A stretch of DNA of 64,000 bases from Sympetrum striolatum. Its lineage: Eukaryota; Arthropoda; Insecta; Odonata; Libellulidae. The notes below the pieces were generated by a model. It saw only the letters and a program-made list of their open reading frames with translations. It was not told the origin of the DNA and did not search any database. A program made the translations under genes and the position numbers. Below, in pieces: positions 1-10,165 of the stretch; positions within the stretch are counted from its first letter, which is position 1, and each line of letters starts with the position of its first letter. Where the stretch lies: the NCBI GenBank assembly GCA_947579665.1, contig CANPUZ010000032.1, positions 496,001 through 560,000 of the forward strand, read 5' to 3'.

Positions 1-199
1 AATGTAAGAAATGGCGCAGAAGGAAAATTCTCTCCCTCAAAATGCTGCCGTAATCATCGAAAACGTTTTCCTGATACCAATTATGAAGAAGGCGAAACCA
101 ATGGAACCTGGGAAAGCCTTCGCTGTTCTGAAGTGCCTCACCTTTGGATGGAACCAAAACAAAGAAATCCATGGATCTCCTATTTGGAGAAATATCCTT

Positions 200-530
200 G
201 GTTCGAATCTGGAGCAGTATAATCGACTCTCACATAAAAAATGCACTTAAAGTTCGTTTTGATCGATTGCAGACATTTTTTCTTTTGAAGACTTAAATTA
301 GAAATAATGGTCGTATTAATTCGAGATTAGTACCAAAAGAAAGGAAATTAAACAAAGATTTTTATTTTGGTCGTGGAATATCGTATTCGAGTCGAAATTA
401 CGAAATCTCTGGCAAAATGAACGAAAATGTTGTGAATTGTATTCGTAGTAAACAAACCAGTCCCCCTGGCAACCAAGGCGATTGTTGAATCCGAGCTTAT
501 GCGTTTTCTCATTTGAAGGGGATTTTATCT
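200..530 (+). repeat. Repeat A, copy 1
   Basis: Anonymous dispersed repeat. It shares with later copies a GGTTCGAA-type box, a 'taaattagaaataatggtcg' block, 'accaaaagaaaggaaatta', a 'tcgtggaatatcgtattcga' block, and a terminal 'cccctgg...ttgttgaatccgagc' end. Other copies lie near 8.98, 9.93, 14.5, 15.7, 16.3, 16.85 and 26.9 kb. No long open frame and no terminal inverted repeats were seen. The B-box-like GGTTCGAA could reflect a tRNA-derived SINE, but no A box was found. The class is unknown. Confidence 0.6.
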
Positions 531-3500
531 CCAAAATAAATTAACGGCAGGGACTCAAATTATGAAAAGAGGGCAATCAACCGAGATGCCATAAGTCGCT
601 AACTAATTAATAAATAACAGGGATATAATTACGGCGATTTTGCGGAATTGTTTTTGGGAATCAATTTTAAAAATTAAAAATGACAATGAATTGTATCAAA
701 AATTAAATAAAGCTACAATTGTGTTTTATTTATATTTCTAACATTAAAAATTTTACATTTATTGAAGGGAATTAAGGAGAAGAACACACCCCAGTGACGT
801 ATTTGTACTCGCTCACAGCTGACGCAATAGAAAAATAACGAAATAAATTATAAGTAATGATTACATAGGTATACTCTTTGACAAAAGAACCTCAATTACG
901 TTCAGAATTGAAAATTCAATGAATTATGATCGAATTTCGACCACTGGGCGATCACTAGTTTTTATCTTTCAGCACTCCTTCTCCATATGCCAAATCTCAA
1001 ACTCCTCCGTTCTTATATTATCCTTAAAAAGGGAGTTCTCTTATTGATATATATAGATTCCATTAGTGCACTCAGCAATTTGATTTTCTGTTGCGTCGAT
1101 CCATGGAATTGAAATTCGCATTCTTGTAAACCTTTTCGTCGGCCGTACTCCATGTTTTCCCGGTTTTTGTTGTGAACATTGGGAAATAAGTGTTTAGTGT
1201 ACATTCAAGTTCAAAGAAGGAGAAGAGAGACTGGTTCTCAGGTTTCCTCGACTCCCAGCGATGTTTCCATTTTGTTTAATCTTGGATGTAAGGCGCACTC
1301 TTCCACGTGCTGAGTGAATTTTCAATTCCATATTGTTTAATTAAGATTGTTCATTAAAATACCGTTGAGATTGCGCGTGGTAGAAGGTTTTATGGGAAAT
1401 GGCACGTTTGAAAACGAAAGCAAATGCATGAAAGCGAGACAAGTGTCACGTTTAATAAACATATAACGATTTTCTAAATAACATATTTCAGTAGATCCTT
1501 ACTTTCAAACGAATGAATCATCACGGATGGAGAATCCTTCTTTACAGAGAATAGCAATTCAATTATGTTTTAAGCCTATGAAATGCGTTCAGAGTAAGCA
1601 AGATAGATGGCGTTTTAAAGTGACGCAATCCAAATTGCTAATATAATTGCTATAACTTTCATTCGATATTGAGTTAATGTATAGATCAAGTATTCCAGAA
1701 ATCGAATTTAAAATCTAAAAAAAATCCAACAAAATCATGTCAATGGATCGTTCTTAATAATATTCCGTCTTTTTTTTTAATTAAAGAAACGATTATCACA
1801 CATATACTCCGGATAATCCCTCGGACATCCATTTTTTCGGTTTTTGCTAAATTCCTCCGTTAATCTGATAGTTAGGTGTACACAGTTATCTACAAAAGTT
1901 ACAAAAAATGTACTTTTCTGTAAGTTTTATTTGAAAACATTATCGATATCAACCACCGTTTAGGAGTCGTATATCATAATTAACCAATTTTCTGGTTATT
2001 GCGACATATTTACGTTAAAATGTCGTTTTCATTAATACCATTTCAAAATAATGTTATACATATTCAACATGGTTACTATATTTCTTCGAAGTTTCAATTG
2101 GAAGTTGATTTGGAATTTATAGCTCGCGTATTTATTACAAAATAATTATTCAGTTGTAATGGTTTCTCGCCGTTATTGATTACTCTTAACATTAACAATA
2201 AAGCTCGTTACTATGGGTTTGTTTCCATGGCAAACAATGCAATGCAAAGCGTCTTTCTCACACTCTCTTGTTATAGATTGAGCTTTGGATGATTCATAAT
2301 TATAAAAAGGTTTTCTTCTTTGCTTTTTACTCCATTATTCTTCTTTATTAGCTTTCTTTTATGTATATTAATAATTTTCGTCATTCACTGTTACTTTTTA
2401 AGTTTCCACTGTTTATTCGTGTTACTGTGTTTATGGTTTGGTGCCCCCCCTCCACTTTCTCCGCCCGTTCATGTTTTTCGGATTAACATTCTCATTAAGA
2501 AGAATTGATCTCCGCTCATCGCCTTTTCTGCCCACGTGGCTGCAGGTTGTTGTTTTTTTTTACCACCGATGACCTTGCAGAGGGCGCGTCCGTCAGAGAA
2601 TTGGGAATCGCAACGTGAGGTTTCTCTCCCGTTTCCATCTTTTGGATGGTCCACCTTCAACACAATCGTTTGGTTATTTCGTTTTGCTTATTTTTCTCCC
2701 GAATGTGTAGTCCCACGTGAATTACGACCTTTTGGTAATTAAGTTGACTACCAACGTAATTCTTGCTTACATAATATTTTAGCTCACTTATTTACGCATA
2801 TTCCAGTTCATTTACAATAAAATTTAGATGCGAATTTATTTAACTTATGGAAAACTGTTATTTTTTGCTATTTTCCGGTGGCCTCCCTAAGACCTGAACT
2901 GAGTTTCGTCTGGAATTCGAATTATTTCATGTCTTTCGACTGATTTATGCAGTTTACTCTAGTAGTTTTTAAGTTATTGTAAGTTACACTTTCTTAATCT
3001 TAGGTTTGTTCTTTACGATATTGAATTCCGTCGCAAATTTAAAAGATGTGAGGATCAAATAATCGTATACTTAATAGACAATCTGCCGTTTTCTTTAATC
3101 TTAATTAATTTCTTTCAATGTGTTAATTACTTCGTTACATTTTTTCTTTGATTTTTGCCTTCAAATGCAGATTTTTTTGTGCCGCACATCGAGAGGTAGA
3201 ATAATGATTTCTCAAAGCATTTCCATTCGCTGCTCTTTTTTTAAATGGTTTTCCAAAAGTCCTTTTTGCTCGCCTCCGCCGCGTCTTCGGCAAAATTCCT
3301 TTCCAACTTTTCAGCGAATATTGGAAGCAATTTGAGCAAATGCGTCGGAAGATTTCTTGGACTTTGTCCCGACATTTGATTCGTCGTTGGAAGATTGAAA
3401 TACCTGGGTACTGTCATTTCCACCTCTCTTGCCTTCAATACCCTCGGGGGGGCATTCATCATACGCTAGACTACCATCACAACGTTTTAATTAATTATTT

Positions 3501-3640
3501 TAAAAAAATTAACTTAAATTCCGAGCTTATATTTAAATGGAATATATTGGTTCTGGGCCATCATCGTAGGTCAGCTGTTTCTGAAAAGTGAGACTCCTTC
3601 TTTATCTTCTTAGTTTTCTATGAATTAAATGGTGAATCGG
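531..3640. other. Gene-free AT-rich stretch
   Basis: No supported gene, RNA gene or recognisable transposon. The open frames here are short and low-complexity. A slightly GC-richer patch lies near 2.55-2.7 kb without a recognisable product. Confidence 0.6.
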
Positions 3641-3649
3641 ATGAGTGCT

Positions 3650-3722
3650 GTTTGCTGGCTTCATTGCTCAATTGAGAGAGCTACTGACAATCGGGAGTTC
3701 TGGGTTCGAGTCCCAGTGTATT
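3650..3722 (+). repeat. tRNA-like fragment (possible SINE head)
   Basis: A D-arm-like hairpin (GCTC...GAGC) is followed about 40 nt later by a perfect T-arm-like hairpin (CTGGG, TTCGAGT, CCCAG) containing a B box. The acceptor stem does not pair and there is no clean anticodon arm. It therefore looks like a tRNA-derived retroposon head or a tRNA relic rather than a functional tRNA gene. Confidence 0.35.
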
Positions 3723-4488
3723 ACATGTCCGTTCTGCGAATTTCCCTTTCCTTTTCGTGCCACATTTCCTCATTGAGATCTCTTATGGTCTCCTTTACAT
3801 TTATTCCCCGGCACTAATGGTTTTAATCATTTGGTCTTTTCTGCATTTGGTCCGTTGCTCCATTAACAAGAAAACCAGTCTCTTGTTTGCTTAACATTTT
3901 TTATCGCCGTCTTTCGATCCTTTGTGTATCCTATTTCTTCACTTTGTCTTCCTTTTCGTATTTTTTATTTTTTTAAACATCCGGGTATCTTCCCAAAGTG
4001 CTCTAAGGTACGGACTGGTCCATAACTATCTTCTTTGAGAGTCTCATCTCTGACCTTGCCTCCCATTAAAAGATGACTCGATGGGTCAATGTTATTTGTT
4101 CAAATAAATCGTTTTTTTTATGAAAATTCAGACTTTAATTTTTCTGCTGCCAGTCTACACCGAGTGACAGTAATAGGTCGAGCGACAAGGGCAAGTTAAA
4201 AGATGCGAAGGAAAGCAGAGTGGGGGAAGTCCTCTGGCGGCAGGAAGTGGAACTGCTTCGACTGGCGCAAGGATTAGTCGATTTCTCGTGTTCGCAAGTG
4301 GACTAGGGCCGGTAATCATTGCGTGTGTAAACACAGATTTGAGGCTTTTATACGAAACTCGCGCAGAACAAAACACTTCCGAATTGCGCGTCGTATTCGA
4401 AAGGTCGCTCGATTGCTCGAAGGAGAAACGCGTGTGAATGACTATCGGTCCATTTATTGATCGATTCATTGTTTAATGTTCTTTGGTC
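3723..4488. other. No gene seen
   Basis: AT-rich with a moderately GC-richer part near 4.15-4.45 kb. The minus-strand open frame there resembles no family I know. Confidence 0.5.
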
Positions 4489-4489
4489 A

Positions 4490-4650
4490 CATTGTTGAGG
4501 AGAGGGAGGGCATTGTTGGATGTCTCCTATTCGTGTACTCCGATCGCTCCTAAAGCGACGTTGCCAGCTCTTCCCGGCTTCCCATTGTTAGACCTTCTTC
4601 CCTCCTCCGCTTTCACAGTCATTTTCAACAGCTGATCCTCGGATTTGGTT
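4490..4650 (+). repeat. Repeat C, copy 1
   Basis: Related to an inverted copy at 12.73-12.95 kb. Both contain 'gcattgttggat', an identical 23-bp block around 'cgatcgctcctaaagcgacg', and end near 'aacagctga'. Length and class are unknown. Confidence 0.5.
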
Positions 4651-5140
4651 CCATCCCCATGTCACTTTGGTTGGCGAAGACACAGTTCCATTGGATAAAA
4701 AGGCCTTCTACAGAAGCACTCAATCCAAGAAGACAATTTTTTCTCTTTGTTTTCAATCTGTTTTCATTCGAGTTAAATGACAAATAGCTTTCATTAATCT
4801 CTTTTAGTTGTTTCTTTTCATTGTACAGACTTTTAACCGCTCTCTCGCTTTTAGTGGTTTTGTTAGTTCAGCAAACTGGGATAATAGGCATCGGGTCGGA
4901 GAGTGCGCCAAACTGATGTTTCCATGACAATTCTGCCCTTTTGATGAAATAATAAGCCAGTGCCTTGACGTTACAGCCAGTAGCAAAGCACCTAAAAGTT
5001 TAGTAAAATACAGCGGATTTAATCGAGTTATTTTTCAGAGATTGTATGATTGACAGTAATCTAAAAAATTGGCATACATATGTATGTATGCAAACACTCA
5101 CACGTATATTTATAGTGAAATATTCTATTTTAATTTTTCA
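4651..5140. other. No gene seen
   Basis: AT-rich. It could hold the missing first exon or intron of the MADF-like pseudogene that follows, but I could not recognise a MADF N-terminus here. Confidence 0.4.
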
Positions 5141-5142
5141 GT

Positions 5143-5650
5143 CATTGCAGTGTCTGATTGCAAAGCTAGGAGGAAAGACCTGAGAGGAAGGTATGTGAAG
5201 CACCTACGAGAGTATTCAGGATCAGGAACTGTTTATAAGTACTATTTAGTCGAATTTATGGTTTTTCTTGAGCCATTCACAAAATCCCGACAAAAAGTAA
5301 CATAAAAGTCAGTCAATACAAAGTACGTCTTCTATTGAGGATCCTCCCGAGTATCTAGAGGAAGATCGATGTGAATCTTTACTGGAACAGGAAGAGAATG
5401 AAGACGAAGAAAGTAAAATTAAACTCAACGAAACTGACAAAATACAAGCGCCCTTATTCTATTCATGATGTAAATAAATCGGCATTGGAATATTTTTCTG
5501 CAAAAAAACAATCAGTAGCAGGAAGACGCTTTATTTCCAATGAGTATGATACCGGAAAAAGATGTCAGAGGAGAAAAGTGGCGATTTAAGATTGAAATTT
5601 TAAACGTGGCCGAAAAATATTACATCAAAAGTCGAAAGAATATATGTGTC
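5143..5650 (+). pseudogene. MADF/BESS-type DNA-binding protein, degenerate 3' part
   Basis: After a plausible acceptor (polypyrimidine then CAG at about 5142 or 5150), a frame encodes the C-terminal half of a MADF (Myb/SANT-like) domain: CKARRKDLRGRYVKHLRE, then SGSG and MVFLEPF. The conserved Trp of the usual 'CKxRWKxLR' is Arg here. An acidic linker (EDPPEYLEEDRCESLLEQEE) then appears in another frame, followed after a further shift by a basic region ending near WRFKIEILNVAEKYY that could match a BESS-like tail. At least two frame changes and the absence of the N-terminal exon indicate a pseudogene. MADF proteins are sequence-specific DNA binders, either host regulators or the second ORF of Harbinger transposons. 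A Harbinger MADF tail also occurs at 62.76 kb, so transposon origin is possible. Confidence 0.5.
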
Positions 5651-6029
5651 GGCATCTCTCCCGACATCGCATGTTTCCGGCTACGAAGAAAAGCACTCTT
5701 CATGTAACTGTGAATGTAGCTAACGAATGCGCTACGTACTGTAAATGATGGTTGTATTGGTATAGTTCTTTGCTTGTTATTTTGTGAAGCAAAAATAAAA
5801 ACGAGTAATTGTTACATTCTAAGCTACAGGAATAAATGTGTTTTTTATTTTACGTTTTATATTATTAAGATTAAAACAAATACAATTTCTCAGCATCGGG
5901 CACAACAGTTACATCAATTCCCGACTTACGTTAATGTTATGCGCTCTTCCGGTGAAACGGAATTCCTCCAATTGGTATCTTTTAATTTTGTCTTCTAATT
6001 TATGAACCAAAATATCAAAGGTTTTCTAT
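5651..6029. other. No gene seen
   Basis: AT-rich, nothing recognised. Confidence 0.5.
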
Positions 6030-6031
6030 TC

Positions 6032-6190
6032 ATTCCATAGAACGAATTGTATCCTCGAACAAGTTCAATTCCTTGAACAAATTAAGTGCACCTTTCTCCC
6101 CCTCCAATAAGGATGTACCCAATATCGTCTTTTTCGGTCTTTTTAGCGATCTAAATGCGTCTTTAATGCGATCTTCATCATCGGACATTG
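6032..6190 (-). CDS. Unrecognised small ORF, possible exon
   Basis: From ATG at 6190 a 52-residue acidic/basic frame begins MSDDEDRIKDAFRSLKRPKK and ends DTIRSME. The frame is open upstream to about 6302 with a very basic stretch (RRPRKKQNAKEAPNGRRK), and an AG acceptor-like site lies near 6295. Composition is more protein-like than neighbouring frames, but I recognise no family and see no partner exon. It may be an exon, a transposon fragment or chance. Confidence 0.18.
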
Positions 6191-6330
6191 TGACTGATGC
6201 CGCCTTCTCTTTAGGCGTTACCCCACCGCATCGAAATTTTCGTCTCCCGTTCGGCGCTTCCTTCGCATTTTGCTTCTTCCGTGGGCGCCTTAGTCTCGCC
6301 AAAAATAAACACGATTATTATTATAATTAA

Positions 6331-7020
6331 TATATCCAATGTACAGGTTGTCTAATGATTTGCATACGGGAATATATTCATTTGAAGTCTTAATGAGCGT
6401 TGCGAAATATTATTATAAATACACTTTGTTTCCTCTGTGGATTTTGGACGCGGAGGCAAATATTTCTTATGTGCTATCGATCAGTGTCGATGAGATGGGA
6501 TACTGGTGAGGTGTTGAAAATGCTCAGCTACGTGAAATTATCGTAGGTTGCCAGGAGACGTTTTAGAATGTAATGGATTTCGTAAATAAATGCGATTCGA
6601 ATAAAAGCATATCCCTTGGAATGGCATTTTATAATTCAGCAATTCCTCCGCTTACGGATATTGTAAATAAAAAATTTTGAGTCCACGCATGTCCGTATTA
6701 ATGCGTGTAAATTCTTACATTTTTTTCGCCGAGAGAAAGAAATAAGTATATAATTGCATAATTTACACAATTTTGCGTGTAATAATCAATAAGCAGTGCC
6801 CGACATATATTTTGTTCGAGTACATCTTTGGCGGATAATGTAATTGGATATTTGATGCGTAGCAAAGTTTATTCACCAACTTATGCGGAAATGTTACTAT
6901 GTTGAACTTTCTTGATTTTTATGGTTTGAAATGGATAGCAAAACGATTTAACAAATTAAACCGACGAAATTAAGTTTTTTACTCATTAAAAAACTTTGCC
7001 GCGGCGTTTTTAGGTTAGAA
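6331..7020. other. No gene seen
   Basis: AT-rich, nothing recognised. Confidence 0.5.
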
Positions 7021-7028
7021 TTCGATAT

Positions 7029-7250
7029 CACAGCAACTGTTGCCATCGATGCCATGACAACCAGTGACAATGGATACCATAACTACGATTTCTATGGCAA
7101 CGATTGTTAGAGGTAAACCATTATTACGGTTGCCATGGCAACGATTGTTGTTGGGTGCCGTAATACCGATTGTTATAGTTGCTATTACGTCGCCAAGTGA
7201 TCCAATATGGCGGCGACAACATTTCACATATCGAGATTTCCGGTACGGTC
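7029..7250. promoter_or_regulatory. Cluster of RFX X-box and YY1-type sites, possible promoter
   Basis: A perfect palindromic X-box, GTTGCCATGGCAAC, lies at 7129-7142 and matches the RFX consensus GTNRCC(N0-3)RGYAAC. Half-sites AGCAAC (7032-7037), GTTGCC (7039-7044) and GGCAAC (7096-7101) surround it, and the phrase 'ggcaacgattgtt' occurs twice. A YY1/Pho-type site AATATGGCGGC lies at 7204-7214, next to a CCAAT pentamer, followed by 'ttccggtacgg'. Such combinations occur in promoters; RFX sites are typical of ciliary genes. No convincing first exon follows on either strand, so promoter activity is inference. Confidence 0.35.
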
Positions 7251-7482
7251 TTCTCCGAAATCTTTTCCTTGCATTGCGAAGGCGATCCGCGTATGAGTTT
7301 TTCTCCACGAATTTCGTAATATCGAGATGTTGGGGATAATTACGGGCATTCCGGGAAGTAATGGAAGGTTTTTAATCTAATTTTTAAATTCGTTACCGTA
7401 ACGATAGCTCAATGGAATTTTCGTGGTGAATAGCTGATGAATTGGGGCATTGTTTTAGTTAGTCTGCAAAACATAATTTGAC

Positions 7483-8390
7483 TCATGAAGGTGAAGGTGT
7501 CGACGAAGTGGTGCTGTGGAGGTAGATGAAAGGTGGCTTCGAGGCCGTGGTTCCGGGTGCGGCAAGGGCAGGGTGTGCTGGATGCAGTCGGCAATGGCGA
7601 TTGCTGCTCTTCCTATCCGTTTCGCCGGGTGCAGTCTGCCAGTCAGTGCGGTAGATTATGTAGCCGGGAATGCTACATCGGAGGCGCGGGAGCTTTTCAA
7701 GGGAATTCTGCCAACGGTGACGGCTTCTTGGAATATCAATCTGTCCATGGTGAGGATGAGATTCTGCTCCGACGTGGTGGCGGGTGCGGCTTCCAAAGGC
7801 GCAGTTGAGCGTCTTCTTTGCCTCGGCGGGATTTTCGGGGCGGCGGCCGTCTCTTGGTTGAGCGGCTGCGATCGTGGGAGGTCGGGGAAGTCCTCCCAAT
7901 ATGCGCTGCGGCGCGGCTCGCGGCATCTGCGACGAATGGGAGCGCTGCTCCTTCCCGTCTCCTTCGGCTGCAGTCGCGGAAGCGCTATCGGCAGTGGCGC
8001 CGATGCAGGTGAGGGTGCGGCACTACGCCTGCCTCCAATGAATGCAGGAACGCGATACGGCTCTATGCTGCCCACCACAGTTGCAGCAGGTGGGCGTGTC
8101 CTCTCTTTTGCAGTCCGCAATCTGGTGCGGCGCAACGCAGACAGCGCGGCACGGAAGTGTGCGGATGAATGGCCGTAGCGGCTATACCGGTGGCAGATCT
8201 GTGGTGCGCCGACGCACGGAGATATATGGGGATTCTTCCCAATGGCCATTCGGGCGTTGAGGGAGCCGTAAATGAAAAACTGGAGACTTTCTCGCCGTCT
8301 TTCTTACGGAGTTGGCGTACTTTTCGCACTGGAATCCATAGCGCGTCCTCGAAGACCTCGTCTTTAGTGGTTCCGGAGGACAACTTTGGA
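7483..8390 (-). pseudogene. Gag-like ORF1 of a Jockey/R1-type non-LTR retrotransposon
   Basis: GC-rich island in AT-rich DNA. Reading leftward from about 8383, one frame gives VRQLRKKDGEKV and TPEWPLGRIPIYLRA, the RNA-binding region preceding the knuckles. Degenerate zinc knuckles follow: ICHRYSRYGHSSAHF (two Cys lost), RCLRCAAPDC, and in a third frame CCNCGGQHRAVSRSC, which fits C-x2-C-x3-H-x6-C. This three-knuckle array is known from Jockey, R1 and related LINE ORF1 proteins, where it binds RNA for retrotransposition. The downstream part is basic, Pro/Ala-rich tail. At least two frameshifts and lost zinc ligands show a dead copy. No RT follows on this strand. The plus-strand open frames here are shadows. 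Confidence 0.6.
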
Positions 8391-8975
8391 GATTGAAACT
8401 CAGCCTTACCTTTCTACCATTAATGTCACCTTCTGTAAAATAGGTTTCACTTTTGGCTTCGTGAATAACACTTCAGATGATTAATGTTTCCGTTCTCACA
8501 AACAATGATTTCCATCAAAACCAATAGAAAGGCAGCAACGAGCGCGTAGTTTAAAAGAACAATCTAATCACGTAACGGGATTATCTCTGCTTTCGGTAAC
8601 TAAACTTCCGATCATTTTTGACGTGCGAACTCATTAGTAATATACAACAAGTGAGTACACCACAATAATTAATTTTCTGATGAGAAATGGGTTCATGAAA
8701 GTTCTATGGGAATAACTTCAAGATCATTATCATTTTATATTTCGGGTCTTTTAATTACTCTTCCTGACCGATGTTTGCTTTGTTATTTTCCATTGATTTG
8801 TATCATCTTGCTCTTGGAATCGCTAATATCAGAGTCATCTACATCCACCTTGTACAGTCTCGCAAATGAAGAATGTTTTTGTGGACTTTGCGTGTGCAGT
8901 CCATTCTTACTTGATAGGACCTTCTATGTTTGTAGAATTCCACTATCTATATACCATACATAAAATCGAAATTCC
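8391..8975. other. No gene seen
   Basis: AT-rich, nothing recognised. Confidence 0.5.
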
Positions 8976-9430
8976 GTGGGTGTGATTGTCTTGGATTGGA
9001 GGCAACACCGTTCGTCCGATTTGCTTCAAACTTTGTATACGTGTCCTCTGCGATCTGGAAGGAATCACTGTCGCCTCTTTATTCCACAATTCCACGGGGT
9101 TCGAACCCAGATCGCAGGGAATATTTTCCGTAAAGAATACACGCAAAACTCATTTTCATCGCATGCAGGGTTTATATCTATCGCAAAATTAAATTAGTAG
9201 GAATAGTCGCACGTTGACGAGACAAACACCTTATGAAAGCAAATCGAATGAAGATTCTTATTTTATCCATGGAAGCTAAGTTTCAATTCGAATTTGCGAG
9301 AATATCGATGAAATATGCGAAACTTTTGTTAGAAATTCGATGTTGTAAACAACTCTTCCCCCTGACGACTGATCCCATTATTGAATCCGATGTGTTATCC
9401 CGTAAAAATACTCGAGGCCCATAAAGCTGA
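8976..9430 (+). repeat. Repeat A, copy 2 (longest)
   Basis: Begins with 'ttcaaactttgtatacgtgt', continues through a GGGTTCGAACCC box near 9098 and ends with 'ccctgacgac...attgaatccgatg'. The left segment is shared with the inverted copy near 16.6 kb, so this copy shows the fullest extent of the family, about 450 bp. No coding capacity. Confidence 0.6.
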
Positions 9431-9929
9431 TGATTTCAATCTTTGTTTTGAATTCCTGTTGAAGTTTGAAGAAGGCATTCATATATATATCTACGTAAGA
9501 TTTCCTTTCGAGATGAGATGCTTTTCTAAGGGTGTTGTTACGATGCGTGTTTAATGTCAATGTGTGCGCAATTTATGGTAACAATTATGCAGACAAAGGC
9601 TCAAAATACGAAATTTATTTATTTATTTTATTTTTTTATACGTGTTGACTTTAGTTGGTGGTCGGAGTGCCTTCCTATGGATCGAAATTAGATTTCCTTC
9701 TCAATCAAATCCTATAATTTGTTTTTTAACGTAATATTTCAACAATATATGCACATTTTATCGCAATAATGAAGGAGAAAAAAACCTCAAAAAGTCCGAT
9801 TTATTTCAATATCCATGAATGGACTTGGTTAGGGGCTTGTTTAGTGGATGGAGGATTATTACTCGCACTGGTCCATAGTCAATGGCTGACGAAACCGATT
9901 TTCACTTTGGTCGACTGTGGAATTCTTTT
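9431..9929. other. No gene seen
   Basis: AT-rich with a short ATTT-rich run near 9615. Confidence 0.5.
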
Positions 9930-10165
9930 CTTTCGCGGAATTAAATCATAAATAATGGTCGTATGACATCAATATCAATACCAAAAGAAAGGGAATTTAA
10001 CGAAGAATCTTATTTCAGTCGTGGAATATCGTATTCGAGTCGAAATTGAGAGAATTCGGACAAAAATGACAACAAATGCGTGCGATTTTGTGGGAGTAAA
10101 CAATTCCCTAACGACGAAGGTGATTGTTGGACTCAACTCTCATAAGATATACGGGTATTATGGGC
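9930..10165 (+). repeat. Repeat A, copy 3 (3' half)
   Basis: Retains the 'aaataatggtcgta', 'taccaaaagaaagggaattt', 'tcgtggaatatcgtattcga' and 'cctaacgacgaaggtgattg' blocks. The left part with the GGTTCGAA box is missing. Confidence 0.6.

Noticed and set aside
3650..3722. Functional tRNA gene
   Set aside because: D-arm and T-arm-like hairpins only; no acceptor stem or clear anticodon arm.
7516..8178. 220-codon plus-strand ORF in the GC-rich island
   Set aside because: It is antisense to the recognisable gag-type ORF1; Ala/Gly/Arg-rich shadow translation without domains.
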